64,000 nt of DNA from Selaginella moellendorffii. Lineage: Eukaryota; Streptophyta; Lycopodiopsida; Selaginellales; Selaginellaceae. Below are positions 1-11,328 of this stretch, piece by piece. The stretch's first letter is position 1. The number at the start of each line of letters is the position of its first letter. The position numbers were made by a program, and so were the translations under genes. The stretch lies in assembly GCF_000143415.4 (NCBI RefSeq), contig NW_003314391.1, positions 65,652 through 129,651 of the forward strand, written 5' to 3'. Below the pieces are notes generated by a model. That model worked only from the letters and a program-made list of their open reading frames with translations. It ran no database searches and was not told the DNA's origin.

Positions 1-1168
1 ACTTGGACTGGGAGCATCGGCCAGTCGATCTCCCGGGGGAACTAGAGCCGGCTCTTGAACACTTCACCAAGCTACCCGCTTGTCGGTCTGTGTCACTCTA
101 GTCTTGGACTTCCTAGTGGGCAGCTCATCACCCAACACTGGGTCCGGCCTTCCTGGGCCAAACTGGCCTTTCCTGGCCAAACTGGCTCCACTGCAGTCCT
201 CCCCCTTACTATACTTTTGGAGCTCACCAAACCCCCCAGGGTTTGGGAGACGAACGCTTTGGGCTTTCACCCTCTCAGACTTGAACTCGGACTCGGACTC
301 GAACTTGAACTCGGACTCGGACTCGGACTCGGGCTCGGTCTCGGCCTCGGCCTCAGTCTCAGTCTCGGTCCCGATCTCGGTCTTGGTCCCGGTCTCGGTC
401 TCGACTTCGGACTCCATCTCGGGTCCATCTCGGACTTCCATCTCGGACTCCATCTCGGACTCCATCTCGAACTCCATCTCGGGTCCATCTCGGACTCCAT
501 CTCGGGTCCATCTCGGACTCCATCTCGGGTCCATCTCGGACTCTATTTCGGGTCCATCTCGGACTCCATCTTGGGTCCATCTTGGACTCCACCTCAGACT
601 CCATTTCGGGTCCATCTCGGACTCCATCTCGGGTCCATCTTGGACTCCACCTCGGACTCCATTTCGGGTCCATCTCGGGTCCACCTCGGACTCCATCTCG
701 GACTCCATCTCGTGCCCATCTCGGGTCCATCTCGGACTCCATCTCGGACTCCATCTCGGGTCCACCTCGGGTCCACCTCGGACTCCACCTCGGACTCCAT
801 CTCGGGTCCATCTCGGACTCCATCTCGGGTCCACCTCGGACTCCACCTCGGGGTCCATCTCGGACTCCACTTCGGACTCCATCTCGGGGTCCATCTCGGA
901 CTCCACTTCGGACTCCAACTCGGGTCCATCTCGAACACTTCCACGTGTCATGTGTTGGTCCTTTTTGGGTCCCTTTTTGGAGCCTCGCCTATGGCTCGCT
1001 TCGTGCTCATTCCTTGAGCACTTCTTTGGGAGTTCCACTCCCGCTCTTATCTTTTCAAGTCGGAGCTTTTGGTCCAAACGTGTTACGCTCGTTTGGCTCT
1101 CGCTTCGGCCAGTACCACGTGGCGCCCTTCCGGCTCCACTTTGGGGCCTAGGGATTTTGTGTCTCACA
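1..1168 (-). repeat. 3' LTR of the LARD-like element, partial
   Basis: This is the second LTR copy. It is cut by the window start and lacks roughly the last 725 bp of the LTR as defined at 5326-7077. The CT-rich tandem array here (about 265-935) is longer than in the other LTR, which points to array-length instability between the two LTRs. Confidence 0.75.
265..935. repeat. Pyrimidine-rich tandem array built on CTCGGACTCCAT / CTCGGGTCCAT units
   Basis: About 670 bp made almost entirely of variants of a short unit (CTCGGACTC, CATCTCGGGTC, CACCTCGGACTC). The plus strand is strongly pyrimidine-rich and the minus strand purine-rich. The unit lengths keep several frames open, so 300-370-codon open frames appear on both strands. 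Their products are Ser/Asp/Glu/Arg/Trp repeats and carry no coding signature. Confidence 0.85.
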
Positions 1169-4100
1169 ACTCCACCACCCATAGACGAAGTTTGATGTCC
1201 TCATCGAACGGTAAACCATTTTATAAAGTAACACCCGCATGTGTTACCATTTCCATCCTTGGCACCTAGCCAATATTTGTGAATGGTTTGACATTGAAGG
1301 CTCACCATGCCTTCTCCATATTCGTCAATGGTTTGACATTGAAGGCTCACCATGCCTTTTGCATATTCTTCAATGGTTTGACACCAAAAGCTCACCATGC
1401 TTTGCCTATCCTCTAAGGAGGGTAGTCTCTCCAACTTAGAGACTGATTGGACCACATGTAGTGGTTCTCTCCTTTTATTGATTTAGTTCTCGCTAAACCT
1501 CTTAGAGACCTTTCTCTAAGTCAATTCCGCTACTCTTTCTCGAGTAGTCTCAATTTCCATTTATTGAACGTTTGCACCTTGGAACTTTTACTCTTTTGAC
1601 TTTTGGAAGTCAATTTCCTAGGTGTCTCCAACACCTTGCATTGCACAGATTGTGCAACTCCACTTCCCCATCCTAGAAAGTTCATTACTTGAGGGCACCA
1701 TCATCCTCTCTTCTATTTCGTGCCACCTTGGGCACTAAGTTCCATTTATCATACTTTGTGCTAGGGCTGTCCATGGCCCTATCATTTGGCTACCTTACCG
1801 CTCCCTCCCTTGGAGCTTCCACTTTCGCCAAATCGGAGCAATTCGGAATCCATCCTTGGAAACACACTTCCTTTCCCGCAATTTGTTAGCGTCCAACACA
1901 TTAGTGTTCCTCGCCTAACTTTGTCACTTGGATTCCTTCCAAGGGATTCCACGGCTCTATCTTGGCTACTCATCTTTTGCTCCTATCCGTTGATTGTTGC
2001 ATCAAGCAACATCGAATCTCTACCTCCCCCCTTGAGGTATTCTTTTGATTCCATGGCAAAGGCTCGGCTTTGCCAAGACTAGGGTGTTCACCCCTAGTAA
2101 GTCTCTTTAGCACCTTCTGCTATGGGCTCTATCCACGGCCCAACTTTGTGACCCTCCCATGGGTCTCTTTAGAGACTACTTTCCTTGGACACACTATGCC
2201 ATCGCAATGACATAGCTCATTTCCCTAAGGTGCTTTTCCCACTTGGTTACCTTGACCAAGCTACACTATCATCAATAGTTCAAATCAACACTTTGAACTA
2301 GGAACCTTATTCCTTAGCCCAAACAAGGACCTTGTCCTTATTTAGCCACAAGATCACCTAGTGATCTCACCTCGGCACCTTAACAGGTTTGCCAATAAGT
2401 ACTAGGTCTTTCAGACCTTTAATTTGTTAACTACGACCCCGGGGCATCCCCCACACTTGGCGGTGCGCCCAAGCCAGCCCTTCCGGCCAAGGGTCCATAG
2501 CAACTGAGATTAGGTGTCCCCATCTCACTCACCACGTCCTTGGTGCCACTTGCACCAAAGCGTTCAAGTTAGATATGCCAAGCTTTCACACTAAGCAATC
2601 TAACCGTGCATCACGACTCCGAGGCATCCCTCGCTTGGCGGTGTGCCCAAACCAGTCTCCACACTAAGAGTCTATGACCACCGAAATATGAGTGTCCTCA
2701 TATTCCAAACCATCACCACGCCCTAGTGATTTGGGACTCGAACCCAAGCACTAGAGGGTCGGGACTCGAACCCAACCTCCGTATATGCATCTACGGACGG
2801 CATCACACCAGATGCCTGGCGTGACTCCCCACGCCGGTGCACCAACCTTGATTTAAAGCGTGCTACAGATCACAGCTTAGGAACCTAGTTCCTTCGCACT
2901 GCCAAGTCCTCTCACTTGACAAGCCTGTGATCATGCATGGACTCCTCCATGCTCGGCCCCATGGGCCACCCCTTTGAAGTTGGCTCCTTCAACTAGGGTA
3001 TTCGTTCCCCCCGACTTGCCAATATCACTTAGCAAGTCATCCGGCCACTGTAATATGGTTCATGCGCAAGCGTGAAAGCCCTTGATCCTCGACTTTCATT
3101 CAAAGCCTTCTCTTTGAACACTCGGGAACTACTTCCCTAACCTTGATAGCCTTGCCTCATGGCAAGTTTCAAGACCACGCTTCTATTGCGCCACTCTGAT
3201 TTCGCGCGTTCCTTGAACCATTTATGTTTGGCCTTTTTAGGTATTAAGCTACCTAGAATCCTCTTTGGGAACCTTGAAGGAACTCTGTCCCTTAGCTTGC
3301 TAAGGCCCCCCTTTTTGCAAGCTTTCCAATTACCATATAGCCTAACATGGACAATTCCATATTTTAGACTCTCCATGGCATCACGGTTGCTAGCGGCAAC
3401 ACCCTTGAGCCCCCACTTGATTCTCCACTCCTAGCTGGCATAACCAACCTTGGTTATGCCCTTCAATTCCTATGGTTCGGTTTTATCCCCTTACTTTTTG
3501 CTTTTGGCTTCACACCTTTCCTTCGGTCATTCTCCTCCAGACCAAGAGGATAGCTTTGCACTTTCTATCATGCCTTAGCAAGTATTCTTAGGGATGAACC
3601 TACCCGATAGCCTAGGGAGTGGTTCCTCAATCCAGGTATGCTCACCCTATAATCCCACACGCCGGGATTACGTTGTTGCTTACTGGCCTTTGCATGCCCA
3701 TCGCTAGCCTTGCCAAAATTCCATTTTTGGCTTTATCCAATTCGAGTAGACAGTCTTCTCCTATCTCCGCCACCTTGGACATTTGGATAGCACCTACTAT
3801 CCATCATTCGCTAGGGACTTAGTCCCTTGGGCCTTATCTACTGCCCTCGCGACATCAAACACCACCTCCTGGTGTTATAGAGTGTTCGGGTGTCCCAATG
3901 ACGGCTTCCTTGACAATGAGTATTTCCTTTTATAACATTGACTTACTATATTGCAACATAAGCAACTTATCCCCCGTAAGGGTATATCCAACTTCCCTAT
4001 GCCATCAAGAAGGTTTGGGTAGCTACCTTCTACCCGTTTAACCAATTATTTTGCACCTCTTGCTTAGTTGCCCTCGTAGTTGTCAAGTCCTACAACTCAT

Positions 4101-5310
4101 TGCTGGTGCTTCCACACCTCCATCATCATCTGGGTCACCACACTCCAACTGCATGCTCTGCAGCTTAGGCTATGCCATTCCCATTTCTATTGGGATTCCT
4201 TTGGCAAGGGGTTCTCATGAACCCACCAACATAGCCTCAAGGTATCACACCTTGGCACATTTGGTGTCTCCACACCATCGGCTCCACGAGCCTACCTCTA
4301 TGACACTTCTTCTTTGTGTTTAAGTCTTTGCCAAGACCAATACCACTCTTTCTCATGCCAACCATCTGTTAGCACTGCATCATAGAGGTCACACACAACT
4401 TTGTGTTAAAATTGTTTTCTTTTTGGGAACACCTTTCCCACGACTTTAGCATGGCACATTTTGCCATCGATGAGATACCCTCTGTTCTCATCCTTGGATC
4501 CTATGATCCCCCCCCCCATCCTTTGTGGGGTACAACACACCTCAGTCCAAATGCTTCCATCAGTCCTTTTAGGACCATCCCTTGACTCTACTTGAGTCAT
4601 CTAGCAGTTTTGGACTTGGTTAATCCACAGACCCGTAAGGTCCTACTTGTGAGGCACTAGCTCACTGGAATACACTTCTTGCATTCCTGTCCTACCCAAA
4701 AGGACTATTTTCACAAGTGTTACTCTGACACTTGATTTTGTTCTCTGGGGGCAACCTTTGCCCCTTAGGACTACTTGTCCATGTGATGAGAGTACCAACT
4801 CATCCACTTAATACACCCCCAACTCCTTGGGCTGTTCCAGCATTTATTAGAGGTAGCCCTGGCTACCATTTCGAGGACTCGTGTCCTCATCCATACTTGA
4901 CCTCTCACGGTCATCCATTCCGGTCTCACCTTCATGAGCACCAGCCTCAACCATGTGAGGATAAACTTGTGACTCCTTTATTGTTTTTGGAGTCTCTATC
5001 TTCCCCGTGATCCCAACTATAGTTGTTTACCCCAACTACATTAGCCCATTTGCTGAGTCAAACGCTCATCTGGATCACCTCCTCAACTCAATGAGGAAAA
5101 CCTTGCACTGTTCCCAAGATCCCAAAGTCGTTCCATTATTGGCCCCTTTTTTATCCACCACCTTGTCTACAAGTTCACACATGAACTGTAATGGAGAGCC
5201 ATGTCTTCCCGACCTGCTACTCCTCAAGGATAGGCCCACTTCTCGGACCTTCCGTTGCCAACACTAGTGGTGATATACTTGAGCACCAATAAAAGTCGGA
5301 CTAAGGAACA
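1169..5310 (-). other. Internal domain of the LARD element, no protein-coding gene seen
   Basis: About 4.1 kb between the LTRs. Reading frames on both strands are short (under 115 codons) and none resembles gag, pol or env. The half at 3815-5310 is shared with the relic at 58568-60060, so it is a conserved part of the family and not a random insertion. Confidence 0.6.
1270..1411. repeat. Three tandem 45-bp units inside the LARD element
   Basis: The phrase AATGGTTTGACATTGAAGG recurs at about 1282 and 1327 and, diverged, at 1372, each followed by CTCACCATGC. The period is exactly 45 bp. No function is evident. Confidence 0.75.
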
Positions 5311-5323
5311 GCTCCGATACCAA
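5311..5323 (-). other. tRNA-Met primer-binding site
   Basis: The minus strand reads TTGGTATCGGAGC just downstream of the LTR 3' end (GCTTACA, then AC). This matches the usual plant initiator-tRNA-Met PBS (TGGTATCAGAGC) with one change. It fixes the element's orientation as minus. Confidence 0.75.
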
Positions 5324-5325
5324 GT

Positions 5326-7077
5326 TGTAAGCGACTAATTTTTCCATTTTACTTTAGTCACTTAACCACACCTCCGACCACTTGGAGGAGTCTCATTCAC
5401 AACCTCCATAAGTCCAACTCAGGACTTGGGGCTTGCTAGCCCCGAGAACGGCATCCATGCCACTCAACCTTAGCACTTTGTCCAAGTGCTCCACGTGTCC
5501 GATCCCATGACCAACACCCCAAGGCACCACCAACACATCAGCCCGTTACGCTAAGGCCATGCCCATTCACCTTAGTCACACCGGTGGTCTAACACCACCT
5601 ACACCACAGTCCTATCTCTCAAAGGCTAGGGCATCTGTGCATGAGGGATCATCCCCGATCCACTCCTTAGCATCCTTAGGATGCCCACAGACATGGGGAA
5701 TAGCCCTCCCCAATATCCCCTTTCTGGTCCCTACCAAGCCCCTTTCTGGCCATGACCGTATTTGCCAACACTGCCACTGGATCAAGGCCCATAGGCCCGA
5801 CCACTAAGTCCCACGGTCCTCTGGGACTTCCTCACCACACGATCGTATCCTTAGTCACTACACCAGAGGACTACTCCTTTGCCTTTCCACAGTCTGGGCC
5901 TTCGGGACAACATTTCGGAACACCGTGGCCTTACGCAAGCCTCATGGGTACTCTCCCCGCCTTTCGCCTTTAGGTGCTCTAGCCATGGGCTTAGAGCGAG
6001 GTTCCGTTGAGCCACGACAGGTATCCAAGTAGGTAGTGCCACCCACACTTGGACTAGGAGCATCGGCCAGTCGATCTCCCGGGGGAACTAGAGCCGGCTC
6101 TTGAACACTTCACCAAGCTACCCCGCTTGTCGGTCTGTGTTCACTCTAGTCTTGGACTTCCTAGTGGGCAGCTCATCACCCAACACTGGGTCCGGCCTTC
6201 CTGGGCCAAACTGGCCTTTCCTGGCCAAACTGGCTCCACTGCAGTCCTCCCCCTTACTATACTTTTGGAGCTCACCAAACCCCCCAGGGTCTGGGAAACG
6301 AACGCTTTGGGCTTTCACCCTCTCAGACTCGAACTCGGACTCGGACTCGGACTCGGACTCCGACTCGGGCTCGGTCTCGGCCTCGGCCTCGGTCTCGGTC
6401 TCGGTCCCGATCTCGGTCTCGGTCCCGGTCTCGGTCTAGACTTCGGACTCCATCTCAGGTCCATCTCGGACTTCCATCTCGGACTCCATCTCGGACTCCA
6501 TCTCGGACTCCATCTCGGGTCCATCTCGGACTCCATCTCGGGTCCATCTCGGACTCCATTTCGGGTCCATCTCGAACTCCATCTCGGGTCCATCTCGGAC
6601 TCCACCTCGGACTCCATTTCGGGTCCATCTCGGGTCCATCTCGGACTCCATCTCGGACTCCATCTCGTGCCCATCTCGGGTCCACCTCGGACTCCACCTC
6701 GGACTCCATCTCGGGTCCATCTCGGACTCCATCTCGGGTCCACCTCGGATTCCACCTCGGGGTCCATCTCGGACTCCACTTCGGACTCCATCTCGGGGTC
6801 CATCTCGGACTCCACTTCGGACTCCAACTCGGGTCCATCTCGGACACTTCCACATGTCATGTGTTGGTCCTTTTTGGGTCCCTTTTTGGAGCCTCGCCTA
6901 TGGCTCGCTTCGTGCTCATTCCTCGAGCACTTCTTTGGGAGTTCCACTCCCGCTCTTATCTTTTCAAGTCGGAGCTTTTGGTCCAAACGTGTTATGCTCG
7001 TTTGGCTCTCGCTTCGGCCACTACCACGTGGCGCCCTTCCGGCTCCACTTTGGGGCCTAGGGATTTTGTGTCTCACA
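5326..7077 (-). repeat. 5' LTR of the LARD-like element, about 1.75 kb
   Basis: Complete LTR, TG...CA on the minus strand. Positions from about 6051 to 7077 match the partial LTR at 1-1168 almost base for base, apart from repeat-number differences in the CT-rich tract. The LTR is unusually long because it includes that tandem array. The match stops abruptly at TCTCACA (7077 and 1168), which defines the LTR edge. Confidence 0.8.
6330..6845. repeat. Second, shorter copy of the pyrimidine-rich tandem array
   Basis: Same unit types and same position within the LTR as the array at 265-935, but about 150 bp shorter. The size difference between LTRs that were identical at insertion shows expansion or contraction since then. 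Confidence 0.85.
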
Positions 7078-8135
7078 AAAGTCTTTGCATATGCAACTTG
7101 AGTCAAAAATTCTAACAAAAGTTCAACAGGAATCGCTAAAATAATTGCTTTGATACCAAACGTAATGCACCTGAATTTGGAGCTAAACTCCAAGTCTGCT
7201 GCGTTATGAAATGAGGGTCCCATACACTCTTAATCTTACAAGCACCAACTCCTTGTATCTAACACTTACATGCAAAACAGTGTCAGATGGTGTCTGGCAC
7301 GATTTTGACATACTAGTGGCCTAACGCGAGGAGAAGGGTACCCCACCGACTAGAACAACATGGAACTTATTAGGATTTTGAAATCACAATCAAAACGGTA
7401 TAAAGTTTGGATTAAATGAAACCAAGTCTAATAATGAGTCTTAGAACAACTTTAAGATTGAGTCCAAAACCAAATCTAAAACCATTCATCCCTTAGAGCT
7501 CTAACCTTCATTTTATCCTTGGCAATACAAAATGGGTAATGCAATTGTGTGAATTTTATTGGAGATAGAAGCCCAAGCCCTTCGAATAGACATGATGTAT
7601 ACACTTGTGACCACTACATGAACCATTACCCAAAGGGCAACAGTGAGTCACAGGCTGAAAGCACAAGAGACTAAGTGGGTGACTCTAGGCACATTAAAGG
7701 TGGAGACAACAAAAAACATCCACTATGGAGACAATCATTTATGCAGCTTATTTAAATCCCTTGGGCTTCTTGGGGGTTGCCATAAGGCCATGTAAACAGA
7801 ATATGAATGAATGCTACTTTCCAGTACTGACTAGCACATAAATTGTTAAGCAGAGCAAAACCATACTAAAGTACATTCTCCCACTAGGATGAGATTAAAC
7901 ACAGCATAAATTTAATGGTGCTTGAACATGATAATCATGACTGTACAGTCCTCTTGTCTTCTATATGGATTTGGGAAGACATGGACTACATTGGCAATCT
8001 TCTTCAAAATGGCATTTCTAAATCTTTTGATTTCATGTTTCATGGTGGGCATATATAAATGAATGAATGATTCAACATCAAAATTTAAAAACAATTTCAT
8101 TGTGTTACGTTGACAGCCAAAAGTGACCTGTTTTG
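7078..8135. other. Non-coding DNA with traces of an older LTR element
   Basis: No gene is seen. About 70-85 bp right of the LARD LTR the minus strand reads TTTGGTATCAAAGC (about 7147-7160), a tRNA-Met PBS-like string next to GCATTACG. The following 100 bp (about 7160-7260) resemble part of the large inverted-repeat arms (about 14890-14990 and its mirror near 17900-18000). The LARD element therefore seems to sit inside a decayed older LTR element. Confidence 0.4.
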
Positions 8136-9344
8136 CTACTTGTGAAACTCCAGGATTGCTAGTCCATTGGAGACGTTGACAAGATGCACTTTGTTGAAAC
8201 CAGCTTGTTCGGCGAGCGCCTGATACTCTTCAAAGGTCCGCTCCTTGCCGTTGAAATTAACCATCATGACAAGATCTAGGAGCAGTCCGATTCGCAACTC
8301 AAACTCACTGGCAGCTTGATAAGCTTCAGAAGGTAGTAAAACTTCCACGACAATGACTTTCCCTCCCTGAGCAGGAAGGGATTTGTAGCAGTTTTGCAGG
8401 ATCTTCAGGCACTGTTCGTCGTTCCAGTTGTGGAGAATCCACTAGAAAGGAATGAAACACCAGATTGGCAAGGAGAATTTGACTCTGGATCCTTTACCTT
8501 CAACATGATTGAATCTCCTTGGGGAATTGATCCGAACATGTCGCCACCAGCATGCTCCACTCCTGGAAGAAGTAAACAAAGAGTGCTTGAATGATCGAGC
8601 ATGAAAAATCTGTGAGAGGATACCTTCAGATGCAATTCCCTGAGAAACAACATGGGGCTGATCGAAATTTATGCCTTTGATATGCGGATAGCGAGTTCGA
8701 ATGTCACACAGCAATGCTCCATTGCCGCCACCAACATCGACCAGAGTTTTGATGCTTGCAAATCCCTTGTAGCAATCCAGCAGCACAGCACTGGACCTCT
8801 TGGAATGATCGGCCATGCAGAGGTTGAAGCTGTTGTTGAATTCCGGCTCCTCAGCCACAAGCTCGTATGCGGTTTTGCCGTGGGCTTTGCGGAATGGCTC
8901 GCCACCATCAAGAATGCCTTCGGCAAGATGCTCGAAAGGCTTGAGGAAGATCCGGTGATTGCACATGACACTCAAACCACGCGCTGCCAATTTCGTTCCT
9001 GGAGAAAAACGCTTGCCTATCTCGGAGAGCCCATACTTGCGCTGCCCCTGCACAACGGTCTCGTTCACAACCCCGTAAGTTGCCAGAACTCGGAGAGTTC
9101 TGTCCAGAAATGCAACATTCGCAGATGGGTTGTTTGTAATCCGGGAAACAATCTCAGAAGCAGAGAGGACCGAATCTGCTATCTCGTCGAAGGCTCCCAG
9201 CTTCACCACCGCATTGAGAGCGAGGGGGATAGTAGCATAGAGGACGAGCTCCTCACCAGGAGCAAACGCAGCCATGAAATCCGAGGTGAATGGTGAAGAT
9301 GAAACAGCGTGCCACAGGTGGATTGTGAAACTTTGAGGGAGCAC
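8136..9344 (-). CDS. Class II (COMT-type) O-methyltransferase
   Basis: Three exons, 9344-8624, 8562-8498 and 8441-8136, with GT-AG introns of 61 and 56 bp. They join in frame to 363 residues, the usual length of plant caffeic-acid/flavonoid-type OMTs. The glycine-rich SAM motif LVDVGGGNG is at residues 201-209. The catalytic-base segment WILHNWND has His266. A typical C-terminal helix (ELRIGLLLDLVMM) follows. The N-terminal dimerisation region (from about residue 25) contains the family pattern LYATIPLALNAVVKLGAFDEI. The enzyme would transfer a methyl group from S-adenosylmethionine to a hydroxyl of a small phenolic or related molecule in the cytosol. The substrate cannot be read from sequence. 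A TATA-like box at 9391-9399 makes the ATG at 9344 the first in the transcript. The ATG at 9275 (340 residues) is the alternative. A reductase and a P450 lie directly upstream. Confidence 0.9.
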
Positions 9345-9390
9345 TATAAACTAAAATGGAGCTCTACAAACAAGTGAGCAAATTCTACGC

Positions 9391-9399
9391 TTTTTATAT
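9391..9399 (-). promoter_or_regulatory. TATA box of the O-methyltransferase gene
   Basis: The minus strand reads ATATAAAAA about 50 bp upstream of the ATG at 9344, which predicts a start of transcription near 9365. The rest of the 9345-9727 gap shows no gene. Confidence 0.5.
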
Positions 9400-9727
9400 C
9401 GACAGAGACCTAGATTTTGACTAGTGGTTGGTCACATTGAGTGCCTGCTGCGTGCAACCATGGGACTCTTCCATCACAGAAGGTGACATACCACACATTG
9501 TTTGCATTTCCAGACAATTGTTGAATCTTCTGTTTCCGTTTTGGAAGTTCTACTTTGAAATCGATCCATGGACAAGTCCAAATCCAAAGCCTCTACTGAC
9601 TTAAGTATGAATCATGAGACAACTTTTTGTAACTGAATTTATTTGTAGTCTATTTTTTTTCAATAACTTGTTTCAAATTCATTGAATTAAAACATTTATT
9701 TTATATTATTATTTAATTGCTTACATG

Positions 9728-10717
9728 CTACAGAAATCCCTTCTCTTTGAAGCTCTCCACTGAATCAAACAGACACTTCCCAATGTTTATCAGCTCTGAT
9801 TCCAGCAATTGACGGGCTTTGGCATTGCATATCTTGTATGGAACGGCTTCAGGATTTTTGGTGTCTGAGCAGATTTTAGGAACTGGGAGCTGCGGGTACA
9901 GCTCTGCCAGCATTTCCACAAGCCTCGCCCTGTGGATCGATCTCTCTGCCAGAAAATACCTCCCAAATGCTTTTGGATCTTCGAAAGCCGCAACATGAGC
10001 CAGTGCCACATCCCTCACGTCCACATATGCCTGGCAGCGATTTGCGTAGCTCTTCACGCATCCGGTCAGATACTTGAGAATGTGGGTGCTGCTCGCATTC
10101 AGCTTGGGCTGAAGAACTGGACCCATCACGACTGCTGGGTTGATCACAATCAGTTTGAAACCATTGCCTTGGGCAGCAGCGAACTCCCATGCGGATTTTT
10201 CAGCCAGAGTCTTCGCCAGGCAGTACCACTCCTTGATCTGGACAAGGTACTCCACATCGCTCCAGCATGATTCATCCACTGGCTGCTCCAGAGGCCGAGT
10301 TGGATCCAAATACATGGCACCCACCGAGGACGTCATCACAACAGTGGAAACTCCAGAACTGAAGCTGGCTTTCAGGACGTTGAGTGTGCCTTTCACTGAA
10401 GGCTCGATCAGCTCGGTCTGCGGATTAGTAATTCGGAAATTCGCCTCTGGACAGGGGCATGCCGTGTGGATCACAACTTGGCAACCTGCAGTTGCCGCGA
10501 CTAGGCTATTGTCGAGCAAATCAGCTTTTACGAGCTCCAGCCTCTGGTTGGCCCCCTTGAGATTTTTGAGGTGTTCCACCTTGCGCAAATCCTCTGGATC
10601 TCGGACTGCTCCACGTACAGTATAGCCTTTGTCAAGGAGGTATTTGACAATCCAGGATCCAATGAAACCCGATGCTCCAGTGACACAAACCATCATCCCT
10701 CGCAACTGAGCCATCAT
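9728..10717 (-). CDS. Cinnamoyl-CoA-reductase-like NADPH-dependent reductase (extended SDR)
   Basis: Uninterrupted 329-residue frame, close to the usual 320-340 residues of CCR/DFR-like reductases. The Rossmann NADP-binding motif VTGASGFIGSWIV is at 12-24. Catalytic Ser is at 130-131 (MTSSVGAMY). The YxxxK pair is Tyr165-Lys169 in KEWYCLAK, which occupies the place of the CCR signature NWYCYGK. The changes (E for N, LA for YG) suggest a CCR-like enzyme or related reductase rather than a canonical lignin CCR. It would reduce a CoA thioester or ketone/aldehyde using NADPH in the cytosol. Most plant CCR genes have introns, so the single exon is worth noting. A TATA box (TATAAAT, about 10751-10757) lies about 35 bp upstream of the ATG, which leaves a very short leader. 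Its 5' end faces the divergent P450 gene. Confidence 0.88.
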   Translation of the reverse strand: MMAQLRGMMVCVTGASGFIGSWIVKYLLDKGYTVRGAVRDPEDLRKVEHLKNLKGANQRLELVKADLLDNSLVAATAGCQVVIHTACPCPEANFRITNPQTELIEPSVKGTLNVLKASFSSGVSTVVMTSSVGAMYLDPTRPLEQPVDESCWSDVEYLVQIKEWYCLAKTLAEKSAWEFAAAQGNGFKLIVINPAVVMGPVLQPKLNASSTHILKYLTGCVKSYANRCQAYVDVRDVALAHVAAFEDPKAFGRYFLAERSIHRARLVEMLAELYPQLPVPKICSDTKNPEAVPYKICNAKARQLLESELINIGKCLFDSVESFKEKGFL

Positions 10718-11328
10718 CCCTCACGTCTGGTGTTTACTCTCAACATTTCTATTTATAAGACCTGAAAAATTGGATCATTGTAAGTAATCCAAAACTTGGA
10801 AGGTCAAATAAAAGAGGCGCAAGAAGATCTTTTATTCGCAAGAAAGTTCAAATTTTTGGGTGGGTGGGAGAGATTCCGGGTCCTCCCATGTTATAGGATT
10901 CGTGCTGTGAGGGCTGAATGTTGCGAGATCTACTGAAACGAACATCCGGGTCGTCCATCATAGTGTTTGGGCCGTCCTGCCCAGGAAGGACATCAAGAAT
11001 GTTTCTTGAAGGAGGTAGATGTAAGGTCAAATAAAGGAGTGATTTTCTCCCATGCTATACATATGTAGCTTTTGCCTGGGATCCGCCCTGAGCCACAGCA
11101 TGCCATCCCCCACCGCTCTTATTATCACTCTGGAGGACAGAATGAGGCATAAGAACACTGCCTGTAAAAGACTTCACTTGTAAAACTACCACCTGTAGTC
11201 ATTCGGCCCTTGTCAAGCACAAAGATCTCAGGCTCGTGCTTTCAAGGTCCGTCACATGGGCAGCTCTGTGAATACTTGCTGGTGTATAAATTCTCTACGG
11301 CCCTCGTCTCAGCTCTGCCTCACCAATA
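10718..11328. promoter_or_regulatory. Divergent promoter region between reductase and P450
   Basis: About 610 bp separate two start codons that face away from each other. A TATA box for the reductase is at about 10751-10757 (minus). One for the P450 is at 11285-11291 (TATAAAT, plus), 38 bp before its ATG. No coding region is seen between them. The arrangement would allow shared regulation, which the sequence does not prove. Confidence 0.5.

Larger units (their letters stand above)
1..7077 (-). mobile_element. LARD-like non-autonomous LTR retrotransposon (left LTR truncated by window edge)
   Basis: Two long direct repeats, 1-1168 and 5326-7077, bracket about 4.16 kb. Read on the minus strand, each repeat begins TGTGAGACAC, and the complete one ends GCTTACA. 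Next to that end, separated by AC, is TTGGTATCGGAGC, a primer-binding site complementary to initiator tRNA-Met. A purine-rich tract (GGGTGGTGGAG) lies directly before the other LTR at about 1170-1182. These are the standard parts of an LTR retrotransposon. The internal region has no gag, protease, integrase or RT-like reading frame on either strand, only short frames. Such elements (large retrotransposon derivatives) depend on proteins from autonomous relatives. A truncated relative lies at 58568-60876. The target-site duplication cannot be checked because the left end is outside the window. Confidence 0.8.

Noticed and set aside
265-935. Possible CRISPR-like array
   Set aside because: There are no constant repeats with unique spacers. 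All units are variants of one another, and the context is a plant retrotransposon LTR.
55-1195. Open frames over 300 codons on both strands in the CT-rich array
   Set aside because: They arise from tandem units lacking stop codons, encode only low-complexity SESE/WSPRW-type repeats, overlap each other on opposite strands, and lie inside an LTR.
8652-9296. 214-codon plus-strand frame over the O-methyltransferase
   Set aside because: It is antisense to a clearly homologous methyltransferase exon and has no domain of its own.
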